Shown piece after piece: positions 1-7,012 of a stretch of 12,335 bases of DNA. The stretch is from Planctomycetaceae bacterium (GTDB taxonomy: Bacteria > Planctomycetota > Planctomycetia > Planctomycetales > Planctomycetaceae). The notes below the pieces were generated by a model. That model did not search any database, was not told the origin of the DNA, and was given only the letters and a program-made list of their open reading frames with translations. The stretch lies in the NCBI GenBank assembly GCA_029259875.1, contig JAJDEK010000121.1, positions 1 through 12,335 on the forward strand. Reading direction: 5' to 3'. Position 1 is the stretch's first letter. Every line of letters starts with the position of its first letter. Both the position numbers and the translations under genes were made by a program.

Positions 1-229
1 CCTCAGCCGCTTCCGCTGCCAGAAAGGCGGCCTGATCTGCATATTCTGCTTGATCAAACAGTCCTTCTACGATTTGCTGAGCAATGAGATATTTTTTTTG
101 TAGCAGTGCTTCGTTTGCTTTTTTTAGAAGTTGAGCAGGAGAGTTTTGAGCCTTCCAATAAAATCCAAAAGCTAATACACAAGCACATAACAAACTGCTA
201 GAGATTAGTATTTTAATAGTACGTTTCAT
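1..229 (-). CDS. N-terminal part of an exported or membrane-anchored TPR-like protein (cut by window edge)
   Basis: An open frame begins at the ATG at 229-227 on the minus strand and runs off the left edge after 76 codons. The product starts MKRTIKILISS, then has one hydrophobic stretch (residues about 7-25), which is a signal peptide or a single membrane anchor. Residues about 30-60 form a helical pattern (SPAQLLKKANEALLQKKY, then more helix) that resembles a tetratricopeptide repeat, with alanine-rich helix after it. No good Shine-Dalgarno sequence precedes the ATG. The gene begins only 12 bases after the stop codon of the lipoprotein gene, so the two are probably cotranscribed and perhaps translationally coupled. 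The TPR call rests on pattern alone, since only the N-terminus is visible. The cellular role cannot be told; TPR proteins usually mediate protein-protein contacts. Confidence 0.6.
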   Translation of the reverse strand, partial: MKRTIKILISSSLLCACVLAFGFYWKAQNSPAQLLKKANEALLQKKYLIAQQIVEGLFDQAEYADQAAFLAAEAAE

Positions 230-241
230 AAACTGAGTTTA

Positions 242-724
242 TTATGGTTTGAGATCAAAGTCGAATGTGTTTTCTCCTTCTTTGACGACGGCATGTAAAT
301 CGGTTTTCTGTTCGCTTTGGTATTTCTTGGAAACATCTTTGAGGGCACCTTTCAATTCCGGATTTCCTGATTCAGAAGGAGGTGCATCCCCAAGCCCGGG
401 CGAAGTAAGATAGACACGATAGTCACCTACAGGAATCTCATTTGGCATTTCATAGGTACCATCTTCCTGCAAGTCAGCGTAAACACCAGTTCCTGTAGTC
501 GATGAGACAAAATTCACACGTCCTTGTTTGAGTACATTTCCGTTAACCTTAATTGTTCCCGTTGCCGTTCCGGAGGGAACTGGCTCTGTGCTTGCTCCAC
601 AGCCACTCATTAAACAAATTGGCACCAATGCTATTGCCAATAAAAATAATGCCTTTATAAAGTTCTGTTTAATCGTCAAACAAAAAAGACTCAACAATTT
701 TAAACCAACGGAATTAGATGACAT
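242..724 (-). CDS. Small lipoprotein, carboxypeptidase-regulatory-like (beta-sandwich) type
   Basis: The 160-residue product has a hydrophobic signal (about residues 22-40) ending in a lipobox LMSGC with Cys42 as the predicted lipidation site. The mature protein is therefore a lipoprotein of about 119 residues. After a Ser/Thr/Pro-rich linker comes TGTIKVNGNVLKQGRVNF, then DGTYEMPNEIPVGDYRVYL. This spacing is typical of the carboxypeptidase-regulatory/transthyretin-like beta-sandwich domains found in many planctomycetal lipoproteins. The ATG at 724-722 is supported by GGAG eight bases upstream, although it leaves an unusually long 20-residue region before the hydrophobic core. The gene follows the DUF1559 gene, a recurrent pairing in planctomycetes, with a terminator hairpin between them. 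Its role is unknown; a cell-envelope function is inferred from the lipoprotein signal. Confidence 0.85.
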   Translation of the reverse strand: MSSNSVGLKLLSLFCLTIKQNFIKALFLLAIALVPICLMSGCGASTEPVPSGTATGTIKVNGNVLKQGRVNFVSSTTGTGVYADLQEDGTYEMPNEIPVGDYRVYLTSPGLGDAPPSESGNPELKGALKDVSKKYQSEQKTDLHAVVKEGENTFDFDLKP

Positions 725-753
725 TTAGAAATCTCCATAAAGCTAGCCAATAT

Positions 754-791
754 AAAAAAACAGCCGATGCAGTAAAAAATCGCATCGGCTG
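754..791 (-). terminator. Rho-independent terminator downstream of the DUF1559 gene
   Basis: Perfect 10-bp inverted repeat CAGCCGATGC (761-770) / GCATCGGCTG (782-791) with an 11-base loop. Read on the minus strand, the stem is followed directly by seven T residues (A run at 754-760 on the plus strand). It lies 50 bases past the stop of the pilin-like gene and 30 bases before the start of the lipoprotein gene. It would either separate the two genes or reduce transcription into the lipoprotein gene. Confidence 0.9.
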
Positions 792-841
792 AGTTGTAAA
801 TATTAAATACCACTACCACGTTTTAAAGAAATCATTCGGTT

Positions 842-1825
842 TTAGAATTCGCCAAGTACAAGGTCATCGTTTTTCATTCCCAACCGACGGAGGGTTTCAA
901 TATCGAGATTATCGGAAATGAATCGAACGGCACCGTCTGCAAGCAGGGCATGCATGCCTCCCACATGAAACGAAGTTAAAGGGTTATTCGGTGCATAGGT
1001 CTGATTCCCCCCAGCGGGAGCTGTTTGAGGATTGGGACTATAGCGAATCGTATTAACTCCCGTTCCCCAACTTGACAGTCCAAGATGTCCTGCCCAGCCT
1101 CCATAGTAGTTGCTACGGTAATCTCCGTTATTGACGAGCCCTGAATCTTCACCGACGATGATTGTATTTGATGTCCCATCAGTACAATCTCGTATTAGGG
1201 CAGACTTACCAACCATCATTAATCCGTTATTACACCAAAATCCACCATAAGCGCCACCACAACCGCTGTTGTACGGAGCGACATTTGCATATGAACCGCT
1301 AATACCCACATAGTCCATTGTCATTCCAGTTTCCCTCCCCAGAGGAGCATTGGGAGAAGTCCTTCCATTATTTGAAAGAGGACTACCACCTGTATAAAAG
1401 GCACTTGCAGTACTTGAAGGACATTTATAGATAGGTACAAAAAGATTATTTAACACTGCATTTTCTGTATTATAACCAGAAGCAGAATTCCCATTACCAG
1501 AAGCATAACCATGCAGTGGAATAGGGGTTTGTGTTAATTGATTGTAAGCGGGTGCCTGATCGATGTAGGGTAGGATTGAGGATCGCCAATTTGCTCGGTA
1601 GTACGAAATTTGTGAACCAATGGGAAATGCTCTAAAGGTATCGTGGTAATTGTGGAGTGCCAATCCAATTTGTTTCATATTGTTTTTACAAGTAGATCGA
1701 CGGGCTGCTTCGCGCGCTTGTTGAACTGCTGGAAGCAATAGTGCAATAAGAATTGCGATGATAGCGATGACGACGAGTAACTCAATGAGGGTAAAGCCTC
1801 GCTTTATCTGGGATGACTTCAACAT
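842..1825 (-). CDS. DUF1559 domain protein with type IV pilin-like N-terminal methylation motif
   Basis: The 327-residue product begins MLKSSQIKRGFTLIELLVV, a prepilin motif: cleavage is expected between Gly10 and Phe11, and Glu15 is the conserved +5 glutamate. The following hydrophobic helix runs to about residue 33. Next comes the run PAVQQAREAARRSTCKNN and a segment NMKQIGLALHNYHD, both hallmarks of the planctomycete DUF1559 (SBP_bac_10) family. Near the C-terminus is the H-X9-DG motif (HVGGMHALLADG). The middle is rich in Gly, Asn, Ser and Tyr, as expected for an exported pseudopilin-like globular domain. AAGGA seven bases upstream supports the ATG at 1825-1823. Planctomycete genomes carry many paralogues of this family; they are presumed envelope or type II/IV pilus-like proteins, but function is not established. 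A strong terminator follows the gene. Confidence 0.95.
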   Translation of the reverse strand: MLKSSQIKRGFTLIELLVVIAIIAILIALLLPAVQQAREAARRSTCKNNMKQIGLALHNYHDTFRAFPIGSQISYYRANWRSSILPYIDQAPAYNQLTQTPIPLHGYASGNGNSASGYNTENAVLNNLFVPIYKCPSSTASAFYTGGSPLSNNGRTSPNAPLGRETGMTMDYVGISGSYANVAPYNSGCGGAYGGFWCNNGLMMVGKSALIRDCTDGTSNTIIVGEDSGLVNNGDYRSNYYGGWAGHLGLSSWGTGVNTIRYSPNPQTAPAGGNQTYAPNNPLTSFHVGGMHALLADGAVRFISDNLDIETLRRLGMKNDDLVLGEF

Positions 1826-2153
1826 AAATCGTTCCTTAAAAACTTAAATGAAAAAATGTTTGGAATGAAAAGCAGGGGATGGGGTAATTAAACCTGTTAA
1901 AGGAATGCTAACTTGCTTTCGAGTGTTCTACCTTAAGAAGAAAAGCATAGTTTCGGTAAGAGTAATTATTTATTAATAATTACTAAAAACAAGTATGTAA
2001 AAGTAACCTAACTAGCCACTCTAGGAGCAATTTGATCAATTCTAATTGAAACAAATGATCACATTCATTGCTGTAATAACATCGTTAAGCCGTCTATAAA
2101 AACCGTACCGGCGATAGCTTAAGTGATCATGACCAATTCTTTGAAACGGCCCA
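1826..2153. other. Non-coding region between the permease gene end and the DUF1559 gene start
   Basis: This 328-base stretch has no credible gene. It should hold the promoter of the DUF1559 gene (minus strand) and the 3' end of the kinase-permease transcript. Visible structure: a perfect AT-only-loop dyad at 1961-1984, three TGATCA sites (2033, 2056, 2124), a small dyad TCAATT-CT-AATTGA (2036-2049), and an imperfect direct repeat CAATTCT(AA)TTGAAAC (2037-2052 and 2134-2147). I see no strong sigma70 -35/-10 pair and no classic U-tailed terminator for the permease gene. Confidence 0.6.
1961..1984. repeat. Perfect 10-bp inverted repeat with 4-base loop upstream of the DUF1559 gene
   Basis: AGTAATTATT (1961-1970), loop TATT, AATAATTACT (1975-1984). 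It lies about 136 bases upstream of the DUF1559 start codon. The stem is mostly A/T and is not followed by a T run in either direction, so an intrinsic terminator is unlikely. An operator dyad, or an AT-rich promoter element, are the alternatives. Confidence 0.6.
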
Positions 2154-3815
2154 TTAGTGCTCTACGTTTGGCTCGGAATCAAGTATTTCGGTTTTTAGAG
2201 AATGCGATTCGTCTTTGAAACCGCCAAGGATCAAGAAGGTAGCGGCGAATAGTAGATAACCCACGGCAATTCCTGTGGCATGGTATGTCACGCCGTTCAG
2301 ATTATCTTCCGTGAACGCCAGTCTAAAGTGAATATCGTTCCCCATAATTTCATACGCATTTGTTAATCCGGCAAATGCAAAGATGGAAGCGATCACTGAC
2401 CAGATTGCTGCAGAGCGATATTTGCCATCAATGAGACAGGCGCAAATCGCCGCGAGTATCATGCATGTAAAAATAAAGCCTCGTTCCATGACCACCATTC
2501 CATGAACCAAAAATCCATTGACCTCTGTAAAGAGATTTGCCGACAAAACCTGCTGTAATGTTTTATTGCCGGCGACCAGGAATGTCCCCTGCATAATGGT
2601 TGCTCCCCAGGCAGCGATAGCTGGAAAGAGCCCCAGCGCGACAGCCGGGGCATGCCGCTTGGGACAAGCCTGAAACGCTTGGGCGGTGATGACCATTCCG
2701 ATCCAGAGTACAATCGCCGCTCCGGCTTCAAGAGGAATAATCTTACTGATCACTCCTGTGGTTCCCGTGAGACATATCAACAGAAAAAAGAACCCATTCA
2801 GAGTGGAATAACCGGCCCGCGAACCCATTTTTTTCCAGCCAGGATGACCAATATAAATAGTAGTCGGGAAACAACTCCCTAAAAGTGATGCAACGATCGT
2901 TCCCATACCGTTGGCAATCATAGAGGGCCGGGCGGCATAACTGTCTCCGGCGGCTTCAGCAGATTCGATGTTCTGCATGCTGCCGATGACGTTGAACAGT
3001 CCCATCGGAAAAATCACTGACATATAACCAAGCCATTCACCAGGTTCTTTCAGTAAATCCCAAAGCGCAGCACCTGCAAATTGAGGCGGATACCAGCCCC
3101 ACTGACCCCAGGCGGTTTTAATGGCTTCAGTACTCATGGCTGATCCTTGCATGAGCTGGGGAACAATCTCGGGCAGTATCCAGGCACTGATTGTTCCTAA
3201 AATAATCGCCAGTAATCCACCGGGCATACGAAATGGGAGTTTCGTCTGGGAAAACAGCGTTAACAACACGACAGCAGTTGGCAACATTCCGATCAAAGGT
3301 CTCTGATAGATTTTCAACACGAAGGTCATAGAAATAAAGCCAATCGCGATACCTGCAAGTGTTGATAACAGTGCCGCACGCGGAGTCAGCTTGCGAACCC
3401 AATCCGCAATAAAAGCGCCTAAAAATTCAATGACGCCACTACCAAAACAAGCCAGTAAACCCATTTGCCAGGCCGCCTCGGCGCTATTGGTCCGCTGATA
3501 GACGGGAATCATCACAAAAAAAATGTAAACCAAGATCGAAGGCGTGTTGAGCCCATAGGGTAGAGCACAAACGTCGCTACGATTTTCTTTTTTAGCGAGT
3601 TGATGTGCCTGCCAGGCGTAAAAAACATTTCCAAACAGAATGCTGAGAGCAACCCCCGGAAGAATATATTGCAGCAGCAATTCCGAATCTGCAGAGATCC
3701 CGCATAAACTACACAAAGCAACGATTAACAGAAGCTGGACGAGGTTATCGATCATTAAGGCGAAAAAACCGTCCAGGTCGCGACGTACGAAGAGAGGGTA
3801 GTTGCTATGCTTCAT
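2154..3815 (-). CDS. NCS2/AzgA-like permease (putative xanthine/uracil/purine transporter)
   Basis: The 553-residue protein is dominated by hydrophobic helices (roughly 12-14), as expected of an inner-membrane transporter. Segments recall the NCS2/AzgA purine permeases: [14 protein letters not shown] (84-97), then [12 protein letters not shown] (282-293) followed by [13 protein letters not shown] (302-314) and [11 protein letters not shown] (316-326), matching the family's conserved region around helices 8-10. The C-terminal ~20 residues are charged and hydrophilic. Substrate cannot be read from sequence; purine or related nucleobase is inferred from the family and from the adjacent adenosine-kinase-like gene. 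I chose the ATG at 3815-3813 because it lies one base after the kinase stop. The frame stays open 96 bases further upstream, but that part is an Arg-rich shadow inside the kinase gene. No strong Shine-Dalgarno sits at the normal distance (AGGA is about 14 bases away), so translational coupling to the kinase is likely. Confidence 0.8.
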   Translation of the reverse strand: MKHSNYPLFVRRDLDGFFALMIDNLVQLLLIVALCSLCGISADSELLLQYILPGVALSILFGNVFYAWQAHQLAKKENRSDVCALPYGLNTPSILVYIFFVMIPVYQRTNSAEAAWQMGLLACFGSGVIEFLGAFIADWVRKLTPRAALLSTLAGIAIGFISMTFVLKIYQRPLIGMLPTAVVLLTLFSQTKLPFRMPGGLLAIILGTISAWILPEIVPQLMQGSAMSTEAIKTAWGQWGWYPPQFAGAALWDLLKEPGEWLGYMSVIFPMGLFNVIGSMQNIESAEAAGDSYAARPSMIANGMGTIVASLLGSCFPTTIYIGHPGWKKMGSRAGYSTLNGFFFLLICLTGTTGVISKIIPLEAGAAIVLWIGMVITAQAFQACPKRHAPAVALGLFPAIAAWGATIMQGTFLVAGNKTLQQVLSANLFTEVNGFLVHGMVVMERGFIFTCMILAAICACLIDGKYRSAAIWSVIASIFAFAGLTNAYEIMGNDIHFRLAFTEDNLNGVTYHATGIAVGYLLFAATFLILGGFKDESHSLKTEILDSEPNVEH

Positions 3816-3816
3816 T

Positions 3817-4803
3817 TCAACTGAGTAGTTCCTGTATTTCATCCTTCGTGAAAGGACGTTGTAGTCGCGCGCCCAGTTGCGAGACAACGCGCGCCGCCGC
3901 ATGTGACGCAAGGTGGCCCGCTTGATGCCAACTCAATCCGTTCGTAATTCCGTACAAAATTCCGGCAGCATACATGTCTCCAGCACCGGTGGTATCAATG
4001 GCATCAGTCTCGACACCTTCAATGGGAATTACGCGGCCTTCATGCATCAGAATGGACCCATCGGATCCGAGAGTTAAAGCAAGATTCGGTACATGTTTGT
4101 GAATGAGTTGGGCGCAGTCGACTGCGTCATGTTTTCCAGTGAGGCTGCGTGCCTCTTCCAGATTACAAAACAGCAGATCCACAGGACCTTCGATCAATTG
4201 TTGAAATTCATCCCGGAACAGATTGATGAGAAATGGATCAGAAACGGTAAACGCGACTTTCACGTCATGTTTTTTTGCCAATTCAATGGCACGATAGGCT
4301 GCTTGTTTTTGTGTTTCCCCAGTAAACAGATAACCTTCCACGTATACATATTCAGATTGTTTGATATGCTCCTCGTTTAAATCGTCCACACTCAATGTGG
4401 CTGATACACCGAGGTTTGTCAGCATGGTTCGCTGTGCGTCATCGGTAATCAGGACAACGCAGGTTCCGGTATGTCCGTCAGAGGCAGGAGGAACCTCGAT
4501 GGTGACACCCAATTTTCGCATGTCAGCCAGATCAAATTCCCCCAACATATCACTGGCGACTTTGCCTGCATACGCAGCTTTTCCACCAAAATCTGCTACT
4601 CCCAGTATCGTATTGGCAGCGGAACCACCGGCACATTGAGAAACTGGGGCTCCATCGAGCTCGCCCAGTACTTTTAGCTGTGCTTCTTCATCAACCAGTG
4701 TCATGATACCTTTGGCATAGCCTAATTTTTCCAAAGTTGCATCTGAGACTTGTGCTTGAATATCAACCAAAGCGTTTCCAACGCCATAAACATCGTACTG
4801 CAT
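3817..4803 (-). CDS. PfkB-family kinase, adenosine-kinase-like
   Basis: The 328-residue protein has the full ribokinase/PfkB pattern. GNALVDI (9-15) and CAGGSAANT (57-65) form the N-terminal substrate region. TGTCVVLIT (112-120) and RTMLTNLG (125-132) lie in the segment typical of adenosine-kinase-like members, and FCNLEEA (212-218) supplies the N-x-x-E metal/phosphate motif. DTTGAGD (270-276) is the C-terminal PfkB signature with Asp276 as the expected catalytic base. The length is normal for the family. Expected reaction: ATP-dependent phosphorylation of a nucleoside or sugar in the cytoplasm; adenosine to AMP is the best guess from resemblance. A fructokinase- or ribokinase-like substrate is the main alternative. 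AAGG six bases upstream supports the start. The gene is first of a two-gene unit with the permease (1-base gap), pointing to purine salvage. Confidence 0.85.
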   Translation of the reverse strand: MQYDVYGVGNALVDIQAQVSDATLEKLGYAKGIMTLVDEEAQLKVLGELDGAPVSQCAGGSAANTILGVADFGGKAAYAGKVASDMLGEFDLADMRKLGVTIEVPPASDGHTGTCVVLITDDAQRTMLTNLGVSATLSVDDLNEEHIKQSEYVYVEGYLFTGETQKQAAYRAIELAKKHDVKVAFTVSDPFLINLFRDEFQQLIEGPVDLLFCNLEEARSLTGKHDAVDCAQLIHKHVPNLALTLGSDGSILMHEGRVIPIEGVETDAIDTTGAGDMYAAGILYGITNGLSWHQAGHLASHAAARVVSQLGARLQRPFTKDEIQELLS

Positions 4804-5118
4804 GTTTTACCTTAACCTGATGAACTGAGAAGCGCTTGAATTCGATCTTTTTGAGGGAAATTGGAAGTTGTGATCAACAATTTTCAACATATGAAGATCA
4901 TAGCCAATGAATCATTCAATGGGAAACCACAGAGAGTACCCATCTAATCAGTTTGAAAAAAGCAGCAAGGTCACTACTATATAAACAAGAATCCAGAAAG
5001 ATTTCCCATCCGGAGCAGTTCTTCCATTGGTCGTCTCATTAAAACTTCCTAGGTTGGGATTCTTGAATAATAAACGTACTCGATCCTCTGCATCAAATAT
5101 TTAAAGGATGCTTCTAGA
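4804..5118. promoter_or_regulatory. Divergent intergenic region holding the kinase and thiC leaders
   Basis: These 315 bases must contain the start signals for both the kinase (minus strand) and thiC (plus strand). On the plus strand a poor promoter candidate is TTGAAA (4953-4958) with TATATAA (4978-4984), but its spacer of 19 bases is long. AAGGA ten bases before the thiC ATG is a usable ribosome binding site. A canonical TPP riboswitch is not seen. A 9-bp inverted repeat, CAAGAATCC (4986-4994) / GGATTCTTG (5057-5065), lies in the presumed thiC leader. No small gene is credible here. Confidence 0.5.
4986..5065 (+). repeat. Long-range inverted repeat in the thiC leader, possible RNA stem
   Basis: CAAGAATCC (4986-4994) is perfectly complementary to GGATTCTTG (5057-5065), enclosing 62 bases. 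A competing pairing exists: TCCCATCC (5004-5011) with GGTTGGGA (5052-5059), seven of eight positions paired, sharing 5057-5059 with the outer stem. This could be an alternative-fold leader, or chance in an AT-rich intergenic region. It lies 54 bases before the thiC start codon. Confidence 0.35.
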
Positions 5119-6936
5119 ATGACTGACTCCTCATCTGCTTATGACCTGATGTACTCACTACCACCAATTGGAGGAAATCCCTCAACTCGTCCTCAACAGA
5201 CAAATCCAGGAAGTTTTGCAAATCCTCCACGAATTGCTCCAGGAGTCGAAGGCGCTTTGACGTTTTCTTCACCTGATACCCCCGGCATGCCTGGCGTCTC
5301 CGATAAAACTGCCTGGGATTTTATGCCCGAAGGTTGGGAACTGAAACCCGGTTATGAAGAAAATTATGAAACGGCTGACGCCTGGGTTCCTCCGAATGAC
5401 TTTCTACCAGTCACACAACTGGAATTTGCGCGCTGCGGAACAATCACACCCGAAATGGAACGCGTCGCCGAGCGGGAGCCCCATTTAACGGCCGAACAAA
5501 TTCGCGATGAAGTTGCCACCGGTCGTATGATTATCCCTGCCAACAAAGTCCACCTCGGACACAAGTTGGACCCGATGGCGATTGGCCGTGCATCAAAAAC
5601 CAAAGTGAATGCGAATATGGGAGCCTCGCCGGTTTCTTCGGGAACGGACGAGGAAATTGAAAAATTAAAATGGGCTCAGCGCTGGGGCGCTGATACGGTC
5701 ATGGATCTTTCCACAGGAGGAGACATCGATGGTTGTCGGCAGGCAATCATCGAAAACAGTACGGTCCCCATTGGGACGGTTCCCATTTATTCAATGATCA
5801 TTGCACGCCGCCTGGAAGATTTAGATCATGCCAGTATCTTGCAGATGCTCAAGCATCAGGCAAAGCAGGGTGTAGACTATTTTACAATTCATGCTGGCGT
5901 GTTACATGAGCATTTATCATTAGTCGCAAAGCGTTTGATTGGGATTGTCAGTCGCGGTGGTTCGCTGCTGGCAAAATGGATGCTGCATAATCAACGTCAA
6001 AACCCGATGTACGATCTTTGGGATGATATCTGTGAAATCATGCGAGAGTATGACGTCAGCTTTTCGATCGGTGATGGCTTGCGTCCTGGTGGGTTGGCTG
6101 ATGGATCAGACCGCGCTCAATTGGCAGAATTGTGTGTGCTAGGCGAGTTGACCGAACGTGCCTGGAAAAAAGGGGTGCAGGTCATGATTGAAGGCCCAGG
6201 ACATATTTCATTCGACCAAATCGAATTCAACATGAAGCTCCAGAGAAAACTCTGCCATGGTGCTCCCTTCTACGTACTGGGACCTCTGGTCACTGATATC
6301 TTTCCCGGTTATGACCATATCACAAGTTGTATTGGTGCAACCGCAGCCGGCTATCACGGTGCCAGCATGCTCTGTTATGTAACACCCAAAGAACATCTTG
6401 GTTTACCCAAAAAAGACGATGTCAAGCAGGGTTGTATCGCTTATAAAATAGCCGCCCATGCTGCCGATGTGGCTTTGGGAATTCCAGGCACTCGCAATCG
6501 GGATGATGATTTAACAGAAGCGCGTGCCGCATTAAACTGGGAAAAACACTTTGAATTGAGTTTTGATCCTGATACCGCACGTGCGTTACATGACGAAGAT
6601 TTGGACGTTGATACTGATTTTTGTGCGATGTGTGGCCATGACTGGTGCAGTGTTCGTATCTCGAAAGAAATTCAGGAATTCATGTCTGGTAAATCGGAAG
6701 ACTATGCCTGGGACAAAGCCAAGAAAACCTTGCCGCTAACTGCGGAACAGCAGGAAATTCTGGAGAAGCGAGGCGTACTCAGCCCGGATCAAATTCATAA
6801 GCTAGCTTCCAAAGTCAAACAGGAAATGACCGAAGATCAGGACAAAGCATCTTGCCATAGTGACTATGTGGCGCCGGAAGAAGCACAAGAGATGCAGACA
6901 TCCAAGCAACTGCCCGTATTGAACCAAAAGCAATAG
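5119..6936 (+). CDS. thiC: Phosphomethylpyrimidine synthase ThiC
   Basis: ThiC is the non-canonical radical-SAM enzyme that converts aminoimidazole ribotide to hydroxymethylpyrimidine phosphate in thiamine biosynthesis. The 605-residue product carries its characteristic blocks: IIPANK and KVNANMGAS in the N-terminal third, [31 protein letters not shown] (276-282), GDGLRPGG (from 318), EGPGH (358-362), GYDH (397-400) and [12 protein letters not shown] (from 419). The 4Fe-4S cluster motif is C502-x2-C505-x4-C510 (CAMCGHDWC). The first ~110 residues are a divergent, Pro-rich version of the ThiC-associated domain, shorter than in E. coli. About 95 residues follow the last cluster cysteine as a charged tail. 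The start is supported by AAGGA ten bases upstream. It appears monocistronic, closed by a strong terminator. No other thiamine gene is in the window. Confidence 0.97.
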   Translation: MTDSSSAYDLMYSLPPIGGNPSTRPQQTNPGSFANPPRIAPGVEGALTFSSPDTPGMPGVSDKTAWDFMPEGWELKPGYEENYETADAWVPPNDFLPVTQLEFARCGTITPEMERVAEREPHLTAEQIRDEVATGRMIIPANKVHLGHKLDPMAIGRASKTKVNANMGASPVSSGTDEEIEKLKWAQRWGADTVMDLSTGGDIDGCRQAIIENSTVPIGTVPIYSMIIARRLEDLDHASILQMLKHQAKQGVDYFTIHAGVLHEHLSLVAKRLIGIVSRGGSLLAKWMLHNQRQNPMYDLWDDICEIMREYDVSFSIGDGLRPGGLADGSDRAQLAELCVLGELTERAWKKGVQVMIEGPGHISFDQIEFNMKLQRKLCHGAPFYVLGPLVTDIFPGYDHITSCIGATAAGYHGASMLCYVTPKEHLGLPKKDDVKQGCIAYKIAAHAADVALGIPGTRNRDDDLTEARAALNWEKHFELSFDPDTARALHDEDLDVDTDFCAMCGHDWCSVRISKEIQEFMSGKSEDYAWDKAKKTLPLTAEQQEILEKRGVLSPDQIHKLASKVKQEMTEDQDKASCHSDYVAPEEAQEMQTSKQLPVLNQKQ

Positions 6937-6965
6937 ATAGCGACTTCTGTCAGCTTATGTTTATT

Positions 6966-7005
6966 AAGAAGCGTCCTGTTCGACAGAAGGACGCTTCTTT
7001 TTTTT
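6966..7005 (+). terminator. Rho-independent terminator of thiC
   Basis: Perfect 12-bp stem AAGAAGCGTCCT (6966-6977) / AGGACGCTTCTT (6988-6999), a 10-base loop, then six more T residues (7000-7005). It starts 29 bases past the thiC stop. It lies between two convergent genes, but on the minus strand the stem is followed only by TTCTTAATAAAC-like sequence, so its main action is on thiC. The loop contains GACAGA, complementary to TCTGTC at 6946-6951. Confidence 0.93.
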
Positions 7006-7012
7006 GATCAAA

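Noticed and set aside
528..728. Plus-strand open frame opposite the lipoprotein gene
   Set aside because: It is the complement of a well-supported gene with a lipobox and ribosome site, and its product shows no recognisable feature.
3816..3911. N-terminal extension of the permease frame
   Set aside because: It lies entirely within the kinase gene, is Arg-rich and unlike a transporter N-terminus, and the ATG at 3815 follows the kinase stop by one base.
4093..4677. Several open frames on the plus strand opposite the kinase
   Set aside because: They mirror the highly conserved PfkB coding sequence and have no family resemblance.
4806..4832. Pieces resembling a TPP riboswitch (ACCTGAT and CTGAGA) upstream of thiC
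   Set aside because: The two pieces are in the wrong order and only a few bases apart, there is no GGATAATGCCAG-like part, and they lie over the kinase ribosome binding site far from thiC.
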